The position numbers were made by a program, and so were the translations under genes. Under the pieces are notes generated by a model that worked only from the letters and a program-made list of their open reading frames with translations, searched no databases and was not told the origin of the DNA. A stretch of DNA of 64,000 nt from Phycisphaerales bacterium (GTDB lineage Bacteria > Planctomycetota > Phycisphaerae > Phycisphaerales > SM1A02), in contig JAQWNP010000017.1 of NCBI GenBank assembly GCA_029268515.1, forward strand, positions 1-64,000, given 5' to 3'. Within the stretch, counting starts at the first letter, position 1. Every line of letters begins with the position of its first letter. Below are positions 52,285-62,560 of this stretch, piece after piece.

Positions 52285-55200
52285 CTAACGGGACTTGCCA
52301 CGGCGGCCAGCTGTCTTCTTTCTGGATTGGGTCGTCTTCTTTCTCGACCCGGTGGTTTTCTTCATCTTCTTCTTAGAACTTGTGGTTCCAGTGGCTTTTG
52401 AGCTTGCCGATACCGCCTGGCATTTCGGCGCTTGTTGACGCCGTGTATCAATAATCAGGTGATATGGATCTTCATCGCCAAATCGCCCTGCATTGGCTTT
52501 TTGGTCGCTTTTGGGGATGCCTACAGCCGCATTCTTAATGCGCTGCTGGCCAGCCATGTGCATCTTGTTTGATCCCGCAGCCGGTGAGGCATTGGCTTCC
52601 CGGCCGATGTAGTCAAGCATGACTCCGAAGTGGTGTCGGAATATATCTTGAATGAACTGCCAGGCACCCATGTTTCTTGGTTCTTCTTGAACCCAAATGA
52701 TTTCTTCAGCATTCTTGTACTTTTTGAAAATCACTTCAAAGTCTGGGTCATGTATTGGATAGAGCTGCTCCACCCGCACGATGGCGATGTCATTGGGCTC
52801 TGCCTTGGTCATCTGGTCGACCAGGTCGTAGTACACCTTGCCCGTGCAGAATAGAAGGCGTTTGATGCGTTCAGGATTCTTCGCAATTGGGCAGTCAATC
52901 ACACGTTTGAAAGTGCCCTCAATGAGATCGCTATAACGGCTGGTTGCCTGTGGATTACGCAGCAAGCTCTTTGGTGTCATGACCACCAGCGGCTTGCGGA
53001 ACGCTCGCTCCATTTGTCTTTGCAGCATATGAAAAACTTGTGCGGGTGTCGTGGGATTACAAACGACTTGGTTGTTATGCGCACAAAGCGTCAGGTAGCG
53101 TTCGAGACGAGCTGAAGAGTGCTCTGGCCCCATGCCCTCATATCCATGTGGCAAGAAGAGCGTTAAGCCTGAGGATCGTTTCCACTTAATCTCTGCAGAT
53201 GCCACGAACTGATCGAGTAGTACCTGGGCACTATTCGCAAAGTCGCCGAACTGAGCTTCCCAGATCACCAGCATGCGGGGGTCGCCCAATGAATAGCCAT
53301 ATTCGAAGCCAACACAAGCAGCTTCTGAAAGTGGGCTGTTATATAAGCACACTTTTGCTTGATCATCAGCAATGTGATTGAGCGGAATATATGGCTCGTT
53401 TGTCACTTGATCGAAGATGACCGCATGGCGATGACTAAAGGTGCCCCGTTCGGAATCCTGGCCGGTGAGCCGAACCGCATGGCCATGTAGGAGCAGGATG
53501 CCGTAGCTCAACATCTCGCCGAGCCCCCAGTCAATGGGCTCATCTTCTGCAACAGCCTGGCCGCGGTAGCTCAGTAGTCTTTTGAGCTTTCGGTGTGGGG
53601 TAAACCCCTCAGGAACAGTGCAAAGTGCTTTTGAGACCAGCTTCAGTTCTTCTAGGGTCGCTGCTGTTTTGACAGCATCTTCTGTGTACTCTTGACTGAG
53701 CCCACGCCAGACATTTCGGAAAGCCTCGACCGGGGATGGCACAGGCTTGGTCTTTACGACTTGTTGTGATGCGTCCAGTGCGTTGTGGATCTCTTGATCC
53801 ATCGCTTCAAGTTGAGGCTGGGAAATGACTTCTTGTTCAAGAAGAAATTGTTCGTATTGCTTGAGCACCGTTGGCTGATTATTGATTGCGGTATAGAGCG
53901 CTGGTTGGGTGAATGTTGGTTCGTCTGACTCGTTGTGTCCATGGCGGCGATAGCCCCATAAGTCAATGACGACATCGCGATTGAAAGTTTGTCGGTACTC
54001 AAGAGCAAGCAAGGCAACAAACGAGCATGCCTCAGGATCATCGCCGTTGACATGAAAAATTGGCGCATCAATCGTCTTTGCAAGATCAGTGCAATAGTGC
54101 CCACTAAAACCATCATGTGGATTGGTTGTAAAGCCAATTTGGTTATTGACCACGATGTGGATCGTGCCGCCAACCGTATAGCCATCGAGTTGTGAGAGGT
54201 TGAGCATCTCTGCAACAATCCCTTGGCCAGGGAATGAAGCATCTCCATGAATCAAAAGAGGGACGCACTTTGAACGCGATTCATCACTTCTGAGTCGTTG
54301 TTTTGCACGAGCGCGGCCAAGCACAACCGAGTGTCCATACTCAAGGTGGCTTGGGTTAGAGGCGAGCGTCAGGTGAATAGGCTTGCCGCCAATTGTTTCA
54401 AAGTCCGCGCTATATCCACGGTGATATTTTACGTCGCCGCCGCCCTCTGTGAAGTCTTCAAGCAGTGACTCTTCGAACTCAGTAAAGAGCTCGTCATAGG
54501 TCTTATGAAGCACGTTAACAAGCACATTGAGTCGGCCACGATGGGCCATGCCCAATGAGAGCTCCTCAACGCCACCATCAGCGGCGGTTTCAACAATCTC
54601 GTTGAGCATCGGTATGAGTGACTCACACCCTTCGAGTCCAAATCGCTTTTGGCCGACGTATCGTGTGTGTAAAAATGCTTCGAGGCTGGTGGCTTTGTTA
54701 AGGTTTCGCAACATTCGGATGCGTTGTTCCGTGGGGAATATCGGCTTTCCACCAATAGACTCAAGGTGCTCCTGCACCCAGCGTCGCTGCTGAATATCTT
54801 GAATGTGCATGTACTCGGTGCCGATGTGGCCGCAGTAGGTGCGTGATAAGAGATCAACAATATCGCGTAGTGGCGTTTGATCTGGCAGCGGTAAGCCCTG
54901 CGAATCAAATTTCTCATCAAGGTTTGCATCGGATAGGCCGACGCTTTCAAGCGAAAGTCCTTCCGTGTTTTGCGGTCGTCGTCCCAGTGGATCTAGTTGA
55001 GCGGCGCGATGCCCCAAGGTTCGGTAGCGATGCACCAAGCCGAAGACACGGTTTTGGGCCCATAGATGTTGCCCCGCTTGGTCTTCGGTTGAGGAAGACG
55101 GGGTGCTGGTTGGTAGGACTTCTGTGTTCGAGAGGCTTGCGTTATCTTCGTTTGTTTCATTTTCCGCGACACGTGTGCCGAGGTCGAAGCCTTCAAAGAA

Positions 55201-55479
55201 TCGTTGCCAAGGTGTTTCGACGGATGCAGGATCCATTGACCAGCGGTTGTACATCGCATCGAGGTACTCGGCGTTCCATCCGTTGATAGATCGATCAAGT
55301 GGCGCTGCTGTCGATGATTCGTTCGGAGTGTCTGGGATCTGGTCCACGGTGTCTTTTATTTGCTTCGTATTGTCGAAGGTCGTTTTGGATAATTCATCAA
55401 TAGAGGGCAACACCTTCGGGCTGCGGTACCACTTATGAGGATCGCATTGTAGCCACTCGTGCGTCAAGATGAGTGTCAC
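52285..55479 (-). CDS. sucA: 2-oxoglutarate dehydrogenase E1 with a Lys/Arg-rich tail
   Basis: A 1,064-residue E1 that decarboxylates 2-oxoglutarate on thiamine diphosphate. The family opening is SINGWNAEYLDAMYNRWSMD at about 64-83. Other marks are GMAHRGRLNVLVNVL, HGDASFPGQGIVAEMLNLSQ, VVNNQIGFTTNP and YGYSLGDPRMLVIWEAQFGD. The last 39 residues are an added basic tail with 16 Lys/Arg and many Ser/Thr (SSKKKMKKTTGSRKKTTQSR and more), resembling a histone H1-like tail. The start codon is GTG 55479 with AGAGG 9 bases upstream. An N-terminal segment of about 60 residues before the core is unlike typical E1o. Confidence 0.93.
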   Translation of the reverse strand: MTLILTHEWLQCDPHKWYRSPKVLPSIDELSKTTFDNTKQIKDTVDQIPDTPNESSTAAPLDRSINGWNAEYLDAMYNRWSMDPASVETPWQRFFEGFDLGTRVAENETNEDNASLSNTEVLPTSTPSSSTEDQAGQHLWAQNRVFGLVHRYRTLGHRAAQLDPLGRRPQNTEGLSLESVGLSDANLDEKFDSQGLPLPDQTPLRDIVDLLSRTYCGHIGTEYMHIQDIQQRRWVQEHLESIGGKPIFPTEQRIRMLRNLNKATSLEAFLHTRYVGQKRFGLEGCESLIPMLNEIVETAADGGVEELSLGMAHRGRLNVLVNVLHKTYDELFTEFEESLLEDFTEGGGDVKYHRGYSADFETIGGKPIHLTLASNPSHLEYGHSVVLGRARAKQRLRSDESRSKCVPLLIHGDASFPGQGIVAEMLNLSQLDGYTVGGTIHIVVNNQIGFTTNPHDGFSGHYCTDLAKTIDAPIFHVNGDDPEACSFVALLALEYRQTFNRDVVIDLWGYRRHGHNESDEPTFTQPALYTAINNQPTVLKQYEQFLLEQEVISQPQLEAMDQEIHNALDASQQVVKTKPVPSPVEAFRNVWRGLSQEYTEDAVKTAATLEELKLVSKALCTVPEGFTPHRKLKRLLSYRGQAVAEDEPIDWGLGEMLSYGILLLHGHAVRLTGQDSERGTFSHRHAVIFDQVTNEPYIPLNHIADDQAKVCLYNSPLSEAACVGFEYGYSLGDPRMLVIWEAQFGDFANSAQVLLDQFVASAEIKWKRSSGLTLFLPHGYEGMGPEHSSARLERYLTLCAHNNQVVCNPTTPAQVFHMLQRQMERAFRKPLVVMTPKSLLRNPQATSRYSDLIEGTFKRVIDCPIAKNPERIKRLLFCTGKVYYDLVDQMTKAEPNDIAIVRVEQLYPIHDPDFEVIFKKYKNAEEIIWVQEEPRNMGAWQFIQDIFRHHFGVMLDYIGREANASPAAGSNKMHMAGQQRIKNAAVGIPKSDQKANAGRFGDEDPYHLIIDTRRQQAPKCQAVSASSKATGTTSSKKKMKKTTGSRKKTTQSRKKTAGRRGKSR

Positions 55480-55563
55480 AAGGTTTAGCCTCTGAGGTTT
55501 GTTTGATACTCGGCAATTATCGCCACAGCATTGCTCTAGAGGGTTTTTATTGCCTGCAACTGC

Positions 55564-57948
55564 TTACAGCAGCACCACCGGATCAACATCGATCGCGACC
55601 TGGCTGTTTGCAGCCAAAATTCCTTGGCCTCGCGCTCTGGCAAGTACTTGTTGAAGCGAGGCTGGGTCGTCGGCGATCAGTTCGATTTGTTCACGGAAGT
55701 AGCCGGAGATACGGGCAATAGGGGCCGGTGCGGGGCCCATAATGCGGACATGTCCATCACATAAGTTGCTCAACGCCGTGGCAAGATTGGAAGCCGCCAT
55801 CGTCGCTTGGGCCAGTTCACGATCGCGGCAGACGATGCGAGCCATACGTGTGATGGGTGGGAGCCCAACCTCACGCCGGCCGCTGAGTTCGAGCTCCGCA
55901 AATTGATCATAATTATGTTGTGCGGCCAGTGTAATTGCTGGGGCCGTTGGATTAAACGTCTGGACGATGGCTGTGGCTGTGGGAGCCGGGCTTTTGCCAG
56001 ACTCTTGCGACATGTCAATGTGGTGGCTCGGTCCAGAGTCGGCCTTGGTTGAGCGGCCACATCTTCCAACGACTTGGCTGACAAGCTGGAAGGTACGTTC
56101 AGAGGCGCGAAAGTCAGGCAGTGACAGAGCGGTATCTGCATTGATCACGCCAACAAGCCTTACGCCGGGATAGTCCAGTCCCTTCGCGATCATCTGAGTG
56201 CCCAGTAAGAGTCTGAGCTCGCCTGAGCCGAGTCGGTCTAAGACCATCTCAATGGCGCCTGGGCGTCCCATGGTGTCGGAATCAACACGAGCCATGCTGG
56301 TTTCATTATCAAGTTCTGGGAAGCGTTTTCTTAATGCTTCTTCCACGCGTTGGGTGCCGAGCCCCAGTGTGGCGACTCGTTGGCTACATTGTGGGCAGGC
56401 CTTGGGCAGGCGCTGTTGGGTTAGGCAATGGTGGCAGCGCACATATCCTGCTTTGGCAGTTGGCACATTGCGATGGTAGACCATGGTTACGTCACAGTGA
56501 TCGCACTGCATCACCCAATCACATTGTTGTGCAGCACACATGATGTAGTTGGCATATCCACGGCGGTTCAGCAGCAGTAGTGTCTGTCCACCTTCCGCGA
56601 GCGTGCGTTCAATAGCTGCCACCAAAGGAGGACTTAAGAGATTTGGTGCGACACCGCCATCGCTTCCAGCAGATTTCGGACTCTGGGCAAGATCAACGAT
56701 ATGCACTTGCGGCAGCTGCATCCCAGGCACCCGCTTGGGCATGCAATGTAATTGGTACGTCTTTCGCTGAGCATTGTGCCAGCTCTCCATCGAGGGTGTG
56801 GCACTGCCTAAAACAACCGGACAGTCCGCAAGTTGAGCGCGCCGAATGGCAACATCACGCCCGTTGTAGCGCGGCATCTGATCCTGCTTATAGGAACCGT
56901 CATGTTCCTCGTCGACAATAATAAGCCCGAGGTGCTCGGGTGGCATTGGTGCAAAGACAGCTGAACGGGCGCCGATGACGATACGAGCCTGGCCAGAGAC
57001 GACCTGAGACCACTGTTGATTGCGTTGTGCAGCGGTGAGTTGGGAGTGCAAAATGGCGACATCTTGCTGTGGGAATCGGCTGATGAGTCGGCCAGCTGTT
57101 TGTGGGGTGAGTGAAATTTCAGGTACGAGCAAGATGGCGCTACGACCCTGAGCAAGAACGGTTTCAATAAGACGAATGTAGACCTCAGTCTTGCCAGAGG
57201 CGGTCACTCCGTGGAGTAAGTGAGCGCTGAATCCCGCTGACAGTGACGGTGTGATTTCAGAGATCACTTGTTGCTGTTGTGTTGTGAGTGTGGGTGTTTC
57301 AGCAACAACTTGTGTTGATCTTTGCCATGTTGCCTGGATCCTGGTGTTTTCGGTGGCCTGTAACAGGCTGCGATCAAGAAGTCGTTTAATTGGACCGGTT
57401 GTTCCGAGCTCACATAAGACCTTGAGTTGGCGAAGTTCAATCGGGCGCTGCTCAGCGGGTAGGTCCATCAGCGTCGTCATGACATGGGCTTGTTTCTTGG
57501 GCAGGCGTTGTGGAATCTCAACAGACTCGTTTCGGTCAACCATCATGACGCGCTGCTGCCCAGCTTGTTTTTTTACCGCCGCAGGGAGCATTGCCGCAAG
57601 CGTCATTCCGATGGGTGTTACGTAGTAGTTGCTAATCCACCTTGCTAACTCAATAAGTTCAATAGGAAGCGAGCTGGAGGGCTCGTTGGCTTCAAGAATG
57701 AGTTTGATCGACTCTGGATCTTGGGGTGCATTGGGCAAGTCTGCGAGTTGTGTGCATCGATCAATGACATAGCCAGGTGTTGGCGTATTGCCCGATCCAA
57801 GAGGGACGATCACCCGACGTCCTGGCATCACATATTCCAGTTCTTGTGGGATCGCATAGGTCAGGCCGTTGGGATATCGATCAACACTTCGCTCCACAGC
57901 AATGTGGGCGTAGGCAATCGGCTGAGCTTGGGGGAAAAGGTGAGGCAT
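55564..57948 (-). CDS. priA: Primosomal protein N' (PriA helicase)
   Basis: A 794-residue superfamily-2 helicase for replication restart. The N-terminal DNA-binding region (VAVERSVDRYPNGLTYAIP-type) is followed by Walker A GVTASGKTEVY, DEEHDGSYKQDQMPRYNGRD (DEXH), GSATPSMESW and a zinc-binding cluster of Cys pairs (CDWVMQCDHC, RCHHC, CPQC). The end has the motif-VI helicase block LLLGTQMIAKGLDYPGVRLV. All zinc and helicase elements are intact. ATG 57948 is preferred over TTG 57960. It is divergent from carA. Confidence 0.94.
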   Translation of the reverse strand: MPHLFPQAQPIAYAHIAVERSVDRYPNGLTYAIPQELEYVMPGRRVIVPLGSGNTPTPGYVIDRCTQLADLPNAPQDPESIKLILEANEPSSSLPIELIELARWISNYYVTPIGMTLAAMLPAAVKKQAGQQRVMMVDRNESVEIPQRLPKKQAHVMTTLMDLPAEQRPIELRQLKVLCELGTTGPIKRLLDRSLLQATENTRIQATWQRSTQVVAETPTLTTQQQQVISEITPSLSAGFSAHLLHGVTASGKTEVYIRLIETVLAQGRSAILLVPEISLTPQTAGRLISRFPQQDVAILHSQLTAAQRNQQWSQVVSGQARIVIGARSAVFAPMPPEHLGLIIVDEEHDGSYKQDQMPRYNGRDVAIRRAQLADCPVVLGSATPSMESWHNAQRKTYQLHCMPKRVPGMQLPQVHIVDLAQSPKSAGSDGGVAPNLLSPPLVAAIERTLAEGGQTLLLLNRRGYANYIMCAAQQCDWVMQCDHCDVTMVYHRNVPTAKAGYVRCHHCLTQQRLPKACPQCSQRVATLGLGTQRVEEALRKRFPELDNETSMARVDSDTMGRPGAIEMVLDRLGSGELRLLLGTQMIAKGLDYPGVRLVGVINADTALSLPDFRASERTFQLVSQVVGRCGRSTKADSGPSHHIDMSQESGKSPAPTATAIVQTFNPTAPAITLAAQHNYDQFAELELSGRREVGLPPITRMARIVCRDRELAQATMAASNLATALSNLCDGHVRIMGPAPAPIARISGYFREQIELIADDPASLQQVLARARGQGILAANSQVAIDVDPVVLL

Positions 57949-58034
57949 AGCGATCTTCAATGGTACTGATGTGTATGAGTGTGTTGTTTGTTGGCAAGCA
58001 GGTCGGTCAGGCTCTACACTTCCGTTGGTGCATT

Positions 58035-59270
58035 ATGAAAACACCTTCGAATAAAGACTCAACGGCACGCTTAGCTCTGGAAGATGGCACGATCTTTCAT
58101 GGGCAGGCATTCGCTGGGTCCACTCAGGCTGGAACCTGGTTTGGTGAGGTTGTCTTTAATACTGCCTTGACTGGGTATCAGGAGGCGATTTCGGATCCCA
58201 GTTATGCGGGGCAGATTCTGGTCATGACCGCAACCCAGATTGGTAACTATGGGGTCGCGCCAGACGATGTTGAATCCGGAGGGCCACGTGTGGCGGGTTT
58301 CGTGGTGCGTCAAATGGCTCGCCGTTGGTCGAATTGCCGAGCGGACAAGTCCCTTGAAGAGTGGTTGGAATCTGGGAATGGGGATCAGGCAGGGGTTCCA
58401 GCGATCACGGGCATTGATACCAGGGCACTGGTGAGGCGACTGCGAACCCAGGGGGTCATGCGGGGTGCCATCTGTAGCGATTCAGCAGTCAGTGACCAGG
58501 CGCTTATTAAGTCGATTCAGGCAGCAGATACGATTGAGGGCCGGAATCTTGTAGATGAGGTTGCTCCAACAGCCTCTGGAATCTGGGTCGAAACACTGGG
58601 GCAGTGGGGCAGATGCAATGCAAATTTAGATGCCAAGTCATCCAGGATGCGTGTGGTGGCTATGGATTGTGGCGCTAAGTTCAATATATACAGAAACTTA
58701 TGTGATATTGGATGTGATGTGGAGGCCGTGACGGCGGGGAATCTTGCCCAACGCCTTGAGGACTTGATTGAGCGTGGTGAAATCGATGGTTTGATGGTAT
58801 CTAACGGTCCAGGGGATCCTGCCGCGGTTTCAGAGGGGATCGAGGCTCTGAGCAAGGTCGCGGGGCGAATTCCAACCTTCGGTATCTGTCTTGGTCATCA
58901 GCTATTAGCGTTGGCCTTAGGGGCGACAACCTATAAGCTTAGTTTTGGCCATCGAGGGGCCAACCAGCCGGTTCGAAATCTACTGACTGGTCGAGTCGAA
59001 ATCACCAGCCAAAATCACGGTTTTTGTGTTGATGAAGGCTCTTTAGAGGCTGCTGGCCTTGAGGTGACTCACAGGCATCTCAACGATGGCACTGTGGCAG
59101 GTTTCAGGCATCCTCAGCGACCAATTTTCAGTGTTCAGTATCACCCCGAAGCATCACCTGGGCCTCATGATGCTCAGGACCTTTTTCGGTGCTTTCGGAG
59201 CATGATGGAACGTCCTAGACCGCTTGATGCTGAGATGCTTCTCGAATCTTCAAGCATGGCATTCACCTAA
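58035..59270 (+). CDS. carA: Carbamoyl-phosphate synthase small (glutaminase) subunit
   Basis: A 411-residue subunit that hydrolyses glutamine and channels ammonia to CarB. The N-terminal domain (LALEDGTIFHGQAFAG, GEVVFNTALTGYQEAISDPS) and the class I glutaminase domain with nucleophile Cys in FGICLGHQLLALAL, SQNHGF and the His/Glu pair in QYHPEASPGPHD are intact. The start at 58035 is used because the 25 extra residues of an in-frame start at 57960 are Cys/Val/Met-rich and unlike the family; the ribosome-binding site is weak. carB is not in the window. Confidence 0.93.
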   Translation: MKTPSNKDSTARLALEDGTIFHGQAFAGSTQAGTWFGEVVFNTALTGYQEAISDPSYAGQILVMTATQIGNYGVAPDDVESGGPRVAGFVVRQMARRWSNCRADKSLEEWLESGNGDQAGVPAITGIDTRALVRRLRTQGVMRGAICSDSAVSDQALIKSIQAADTIEGRNLVDEVAPTASGIWVETLGQWGRCNANLDAKSSRMRVVAMDCGAKFNIYRNLCDIGCDVEAVTAGNLAQRLEDLIERGEIDGLMVSNGPGDPAAVSEGIEALSKVAGRIPTFGICLGHQLLALALGATTYKLSFGHRGANQPVRNLLTGRVEITSQNHGFCVDEGSLEAAGLEVTHRHLNDGTVAGFRHPQRPIFSVQYHPEASPGPHDAQDLFRCFRSMMERPRPLDAEMLLESSSMAFT

Positions 59271-59295
59271 TGCTCAGAATGGGCGTTTTCATACC

Positions 59296-59324
59296 TTGCA
59301 GGCGATTCGCGGGGCAAGTACGCT
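59296..59324 (+). promoter_or_regulatory. Candidate promoter of the secretin gene
   Basis: TTGCAG (59296-59301) and TACGCT (59319-59324), 17-base spacer, about 250 bases upstream of the secretin ATG. The element GTACGCT and the spacing match the candidate promoter of tRNA-Arg. The intergenic region 59271-59572 otherwise holds no gene I can see; it would give a leader of about 240 bases including a T-rich stretch at 59399-59408. Confidence 0.38.
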
Positions 59325-59572
59325 ACTCTGCTGAGACGAGGATAGCCTGGTGGTGGAATCGCCTATCTGTGGTTTGGGGTACGAGGTTCCGAGTGTCGTT
59401 TTTTTTCGTCACTCACCCACGATCTGTCTGTCTTTAGGCTGTGTTTGGTGATTTATTTCCAGGTCGGAGATGGGGCCAACACACCAACCTTGGATATCCA
59501 CGTAACGTGGTTATTCAGAAGTAGGCCAGCGTGGTAAGCAAGTGCTTATCGGCGGTGGTTTGGGAGTGATGT

Positions 59573-62479
59573 ATGAAGACGATGGAAAGATCTTGCACGC
59601 TGATTATTGCAGCTGCCTTATTTGGTTTGCCCGTGATTGCTTTACAACAGCAATCAGCAATGGGGCAAAATGAACCAGCGCCAAGTGGGGGCAATGAAAC
59701 AGAAGAGGTCCAAGAGCGCGAGCAAGAGGAAATTAACGACTCAGCATCTGATGCAGCATTTCAAGAGGCGCAGGATGAAGAGGCTCGAATGATTGCTCGA
59801 ACGCGCGGTGAAGCGGCGCTTGCAGAAGCAGAGCATTTTTCTTCGCAAGGCAACTGGGTTCGCGCGTCTGCGAAGTATGCAGAGACTTTGAACTATTTGC
59901 CTAATAACCAAGCCGCAATGGATGGTTTAGCAGAAGCCCAAACGATGTTGAACCAACAGAGCACGCTCACTGACACAGAGCAGCGTATTCGTGAGCAACG
60001 TCAGAAGGCCCTCATTGAGTTTGATGATGCATTTGCCCAGGCTCAGGCCCAATTGGCACAAGGGAACTACGTCATTGCCAATAGAGCGATTGTTCAGGCC
60101 AAACTAAAACTAAGCAATAGTCGTGGCGTCCTGACGGTGGCAGAGTTTGAGCGATTGAATCTGAAATCATCACAATTGATTGAGCAGATTGAAGAAGAGC
60201 GTATTGCTCAGGCTGCTCTTGAGGCTCAGGCTCGGATTGAGCAGGCTTCCCAGGACAAGTCCACAGCAGAGCGAAGGGCATCAGCTCAACGCGAGCGGCT
60301 TATCGCTGAGAATATGCGTCGTGTGCGACAGCTCCAAATGGAACTGAAATATCGCGAAGCGCTGCAAGTGATTGATGAAATTCTCTTTATTGATCCAAAC
60401 AATGCTGCGGCCCTCACGCTGCGTGACATCATGATGACAACAGAGCTTTATGTTGACTATGCAGAGATGACGCGATTGCGTGAGTGGACTTATGCAGAGA
60501 TGGATCGTAAGGGTATGGCAGCCACGATCGGAATCGCACCTAACATTAGCGGGCCGGGGCCAAAGTCTAAGAGCGGCCTTATCAGCTATCCCGAAGATTG
60601 GCCACAGATCACCATGATGCGAGCCGGCGAGGGTTGGGCGAATCTTTCAGCCGAAGATCAAATTGCAATGCACCGAATGGACAATACTGCGGTCCCTGTG
60701 CAGTTTGCTCAGCATGACTTTAGTCAGACAATGCGATTCTTTGAGCAGGTGACTGAAGCACCAATGTATGTTGATTGGAAGGCGCTCAATACGATCGGCG
60801 TGGCAAAGGACACTCCAGTTGATGTGCATCTCGCAGAGATGCCGGCATCCCGGGCACTGACACGTGTCCTTGAGCAAATGGGTGATGATTTTGAACGCCC
60901 AGAGTGGGTTGTTGAAGATGGAATGGTTGTTGTTTCTACCGAATCAGCACTACGCCGACGAACGACAACAGACGTTTATGACATTCGTGATCTGTTGGCC
61001 GAAATACCACAATTTGACTCGGCCCCAGAACTTGATCGAAATGCACCAGGCACCCAGCGTAGATCGTACAACGGTACGAATATGTCCATGGCCTCGTCTG
61101 ACTCGCTCTTTGATGACGATGATCAAGCAGATAAACCAACACGTGAGGATACGATTGATCGAGTGGTATCCATTATTCAAGAGAATATAGACCCTGCTGG
61201 ATGGCAGAGTATGGGCGGTACCACTGGTCGCATCAACGAGTTTAATGGCAATCTGATCATTACCAATACGCCTAAAAATCACCAGGATATTACTGGGCTA
61301 CTCAGCGAACTTCGCGAAGTTCGCGCCCTACAGGTCAACATTGAAGCACGTTTTCTGAGTGTTGCAACAAACTGGTTTGAGCGAATTGGTATTGATCTGG
61401 ATCTCTACTTCAACACCAACAACGACATGTGGAGTGACATGTTGTCGGCGGATCCAAACGCACACCTATCAGACTTCTTCAATACAACACCCGGCGCGAG
61501 GCAGTTCTTTGCCAAAGATCCTGCCGTGATCTACGGTGGCATCGGTGACACAATTAACCCAGCAGCCCCTCCATACATCAATACGATTTCAACTGGAACT
61601 GCAGTTGGTGTACCGGCTGGTGGTGGTCAGGTTAATTACATTCAGGGGCCAGTGGGCACTCCGATTGCCTTGCAAAACGGACAAGGATTTGCGCCTATCG
61701 GGGTACAACAAAACTCATTAGGACTTACAGATCTGCTCGCGGGTGTGACGAACTTCGGTGGTCAGATTCTCAATGCAAACCCCGCAATTGGACTAGGTAT
61801 TCAGTTTCTCGACGATATTCAAGTTGATCTCTTGATTGAGGCAACACAGGCTGATCGCCGTAATGTAACGCTGACTGCACCAAGGCTTACTTGTTTCAAT
61901 GGTCAGCGGGCAGATGTGGCGGTTATCACACAGCAGGCATACGTTGCTAACTTGATTCCAGTCGTTGGTGAAGCATCGGGTGCATTCCAACCGGATGTTG
62001 AGATTCTTGACTACGGTTTCGTGCTCGACGTTGATCCGGTGATTTCTGCGGATCGACGTTATGTCACGATGACTGTTCGATGGCAGTACTCTGTCCTAGA
62101 GAAACTTGAGTCACTCAATTACTCAGGTGCGACTGGTGCAAACGTGATCCCAGGTCAATCGAACGATTTTAACGGTGAAATTCAGTTGCCTATTACGCAG
62201 TTGACAATCGTTAATACGACGGTCTCTATTCCTGACAAGGGAACCGTGCTTATTGGTGGACAACGTAAGGTGACTGAAATCGAAGTCGAGGTGGGTGTTC
62301 CAGTTCTTTCTAAGGTGCCTTGGCTCAATCGATTCTTCACAAATCGTGTGACTGAAAAGGAAGAAAAGAACCTACTGATTCTTGTGCGACCTGAGATTAT
62401 TGTGCAGCAAGAGAATGAAGACCTCTTGTTCCCAGGTCTTTCTGATTCAGTTTCGACCTCAAGCTCGTATATTCGCTAA
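59573..62479 (+). CDS. Secretin (GspD/PilQ-like) with TPR-like and STN-like N-terminal parts
   Basis: A 968-residue outer-membrane protein. A signal peptide precedes an acidic, helical region with TPR-like repeats at about 85-300 (AEHFSSQGNWVRASAKYAET, AQAQLAQGNYVIANRAIVQA, MELKYREALQVIDEILFID). At about 380-470 is an STN-like module (VPVQFAQHDFSQTMRFFEQV, MPASRALTRVLEQM). The C-terminal secretin domain has the typical VSIPDKGTVLIGGQRK and VPVLSKVPWLNRFFTNR then LLILVRPEII. It would form a gated outer-membrane channel, as in type II secretion or type IV pili; no partner genes are adjacent. GGGAGTG lies 6 bases upstream. Confidence 0.86.
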   Translation: MKTMERSCTLIIAAALFGLPVIALQQQSAMGQNEPAPSGGNETEEVQEREQEEINDSASDAAFQEAQDEEARMIARTRGEAALAEAEHFSSQGNWVRASAKYAETLNYLPNNQAAMDGLAEAQTMLNQQSTLTDTEQRIREQRQKALIEFDDAFAQAQAQLAQGNYVIANRAIVQAKLKLSNSRGVLTVAEFERLNLKSSQLIEQIEEERIAQAALEAQARIEQASQDKSTAERRASAQRERLIAENMRRVRQLQMELKYREALQVIDEILFIDPNNAAALTLRDIMMTTELYVDYAEMTRLREWTYAEMDRKGMAATIGIAPNISGPGPKSKSGLISYPEDWPQITMMRAGEGWANLSAEDQIAMHRMDNTAVPVQFAQHDFSQTMRFFEQVTEAPMYVDWKALNTIGVAKDTPVDVHLAEMPASRALTRVLEQMGDDFERPEWVVEDGMVVVSTESALRRRTTTDVYDIRDLLAEIPQFDSAPELDRNAPGTQRRSYNGTNMSMASSDSLFDDDDQADKPTREDTIDRVVSIIQENIDPAGWQSMGGTTGRINEFNGNLIITNTPKNHQDITGLLSELREVRALQVNIEARFLSVATNWFERIGIDLDLYFNTNNDMWSDMLSADPNAHLSDFFNTTPGARQFFAKDPAVIYGGIGDTINPAAPPYINTISTGTAVGVPAGGGQVNYIQGPVGTPIALQNGQGFAPIGVQQNSLGLTDLLAGVTNFGGQILNANPAIGLGIQFLDDIQVDLLIEATQADRRNVTLTAPRLTCFNGQRADVAVITQQAYVANLIPVVGEASGAFQPDVEILDYGFVLDVDPVISADRRYVTMTVRWQYSVLEKLESLNYSGATGANVIPGQSNDFNGEIQLPITQLTIVNTTVSIPDKGTVLIGGQRKVTEIEVEVGVPVLSKVPWLNRFFTNRVTEKEEKNLLILVRPEIIVQQENEDLLFPGLSDSVSTSSSYIR

Positions 62480-62514
62480 AACACACGTTCAGAAACGTGC
62501 TCAAGCTTAGTATG

Positions 62515-62558
62515 ACCGCCATCCTCATCGCTCAGATGATGATGGCGGTTGTTCATTT
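62515..62558 (+). terminator. Probable terminator after the secretin gene
   Basis: A 15-bp stem with one mismatch (62515-62529 with 62535-62549, core ACCGCCATC), loop GCTCA, followed by TGTTCATTT. The T tract is interrupted, so strength is moderate. Confidence 0.5.
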
Positions 62559-62560
62559 AA

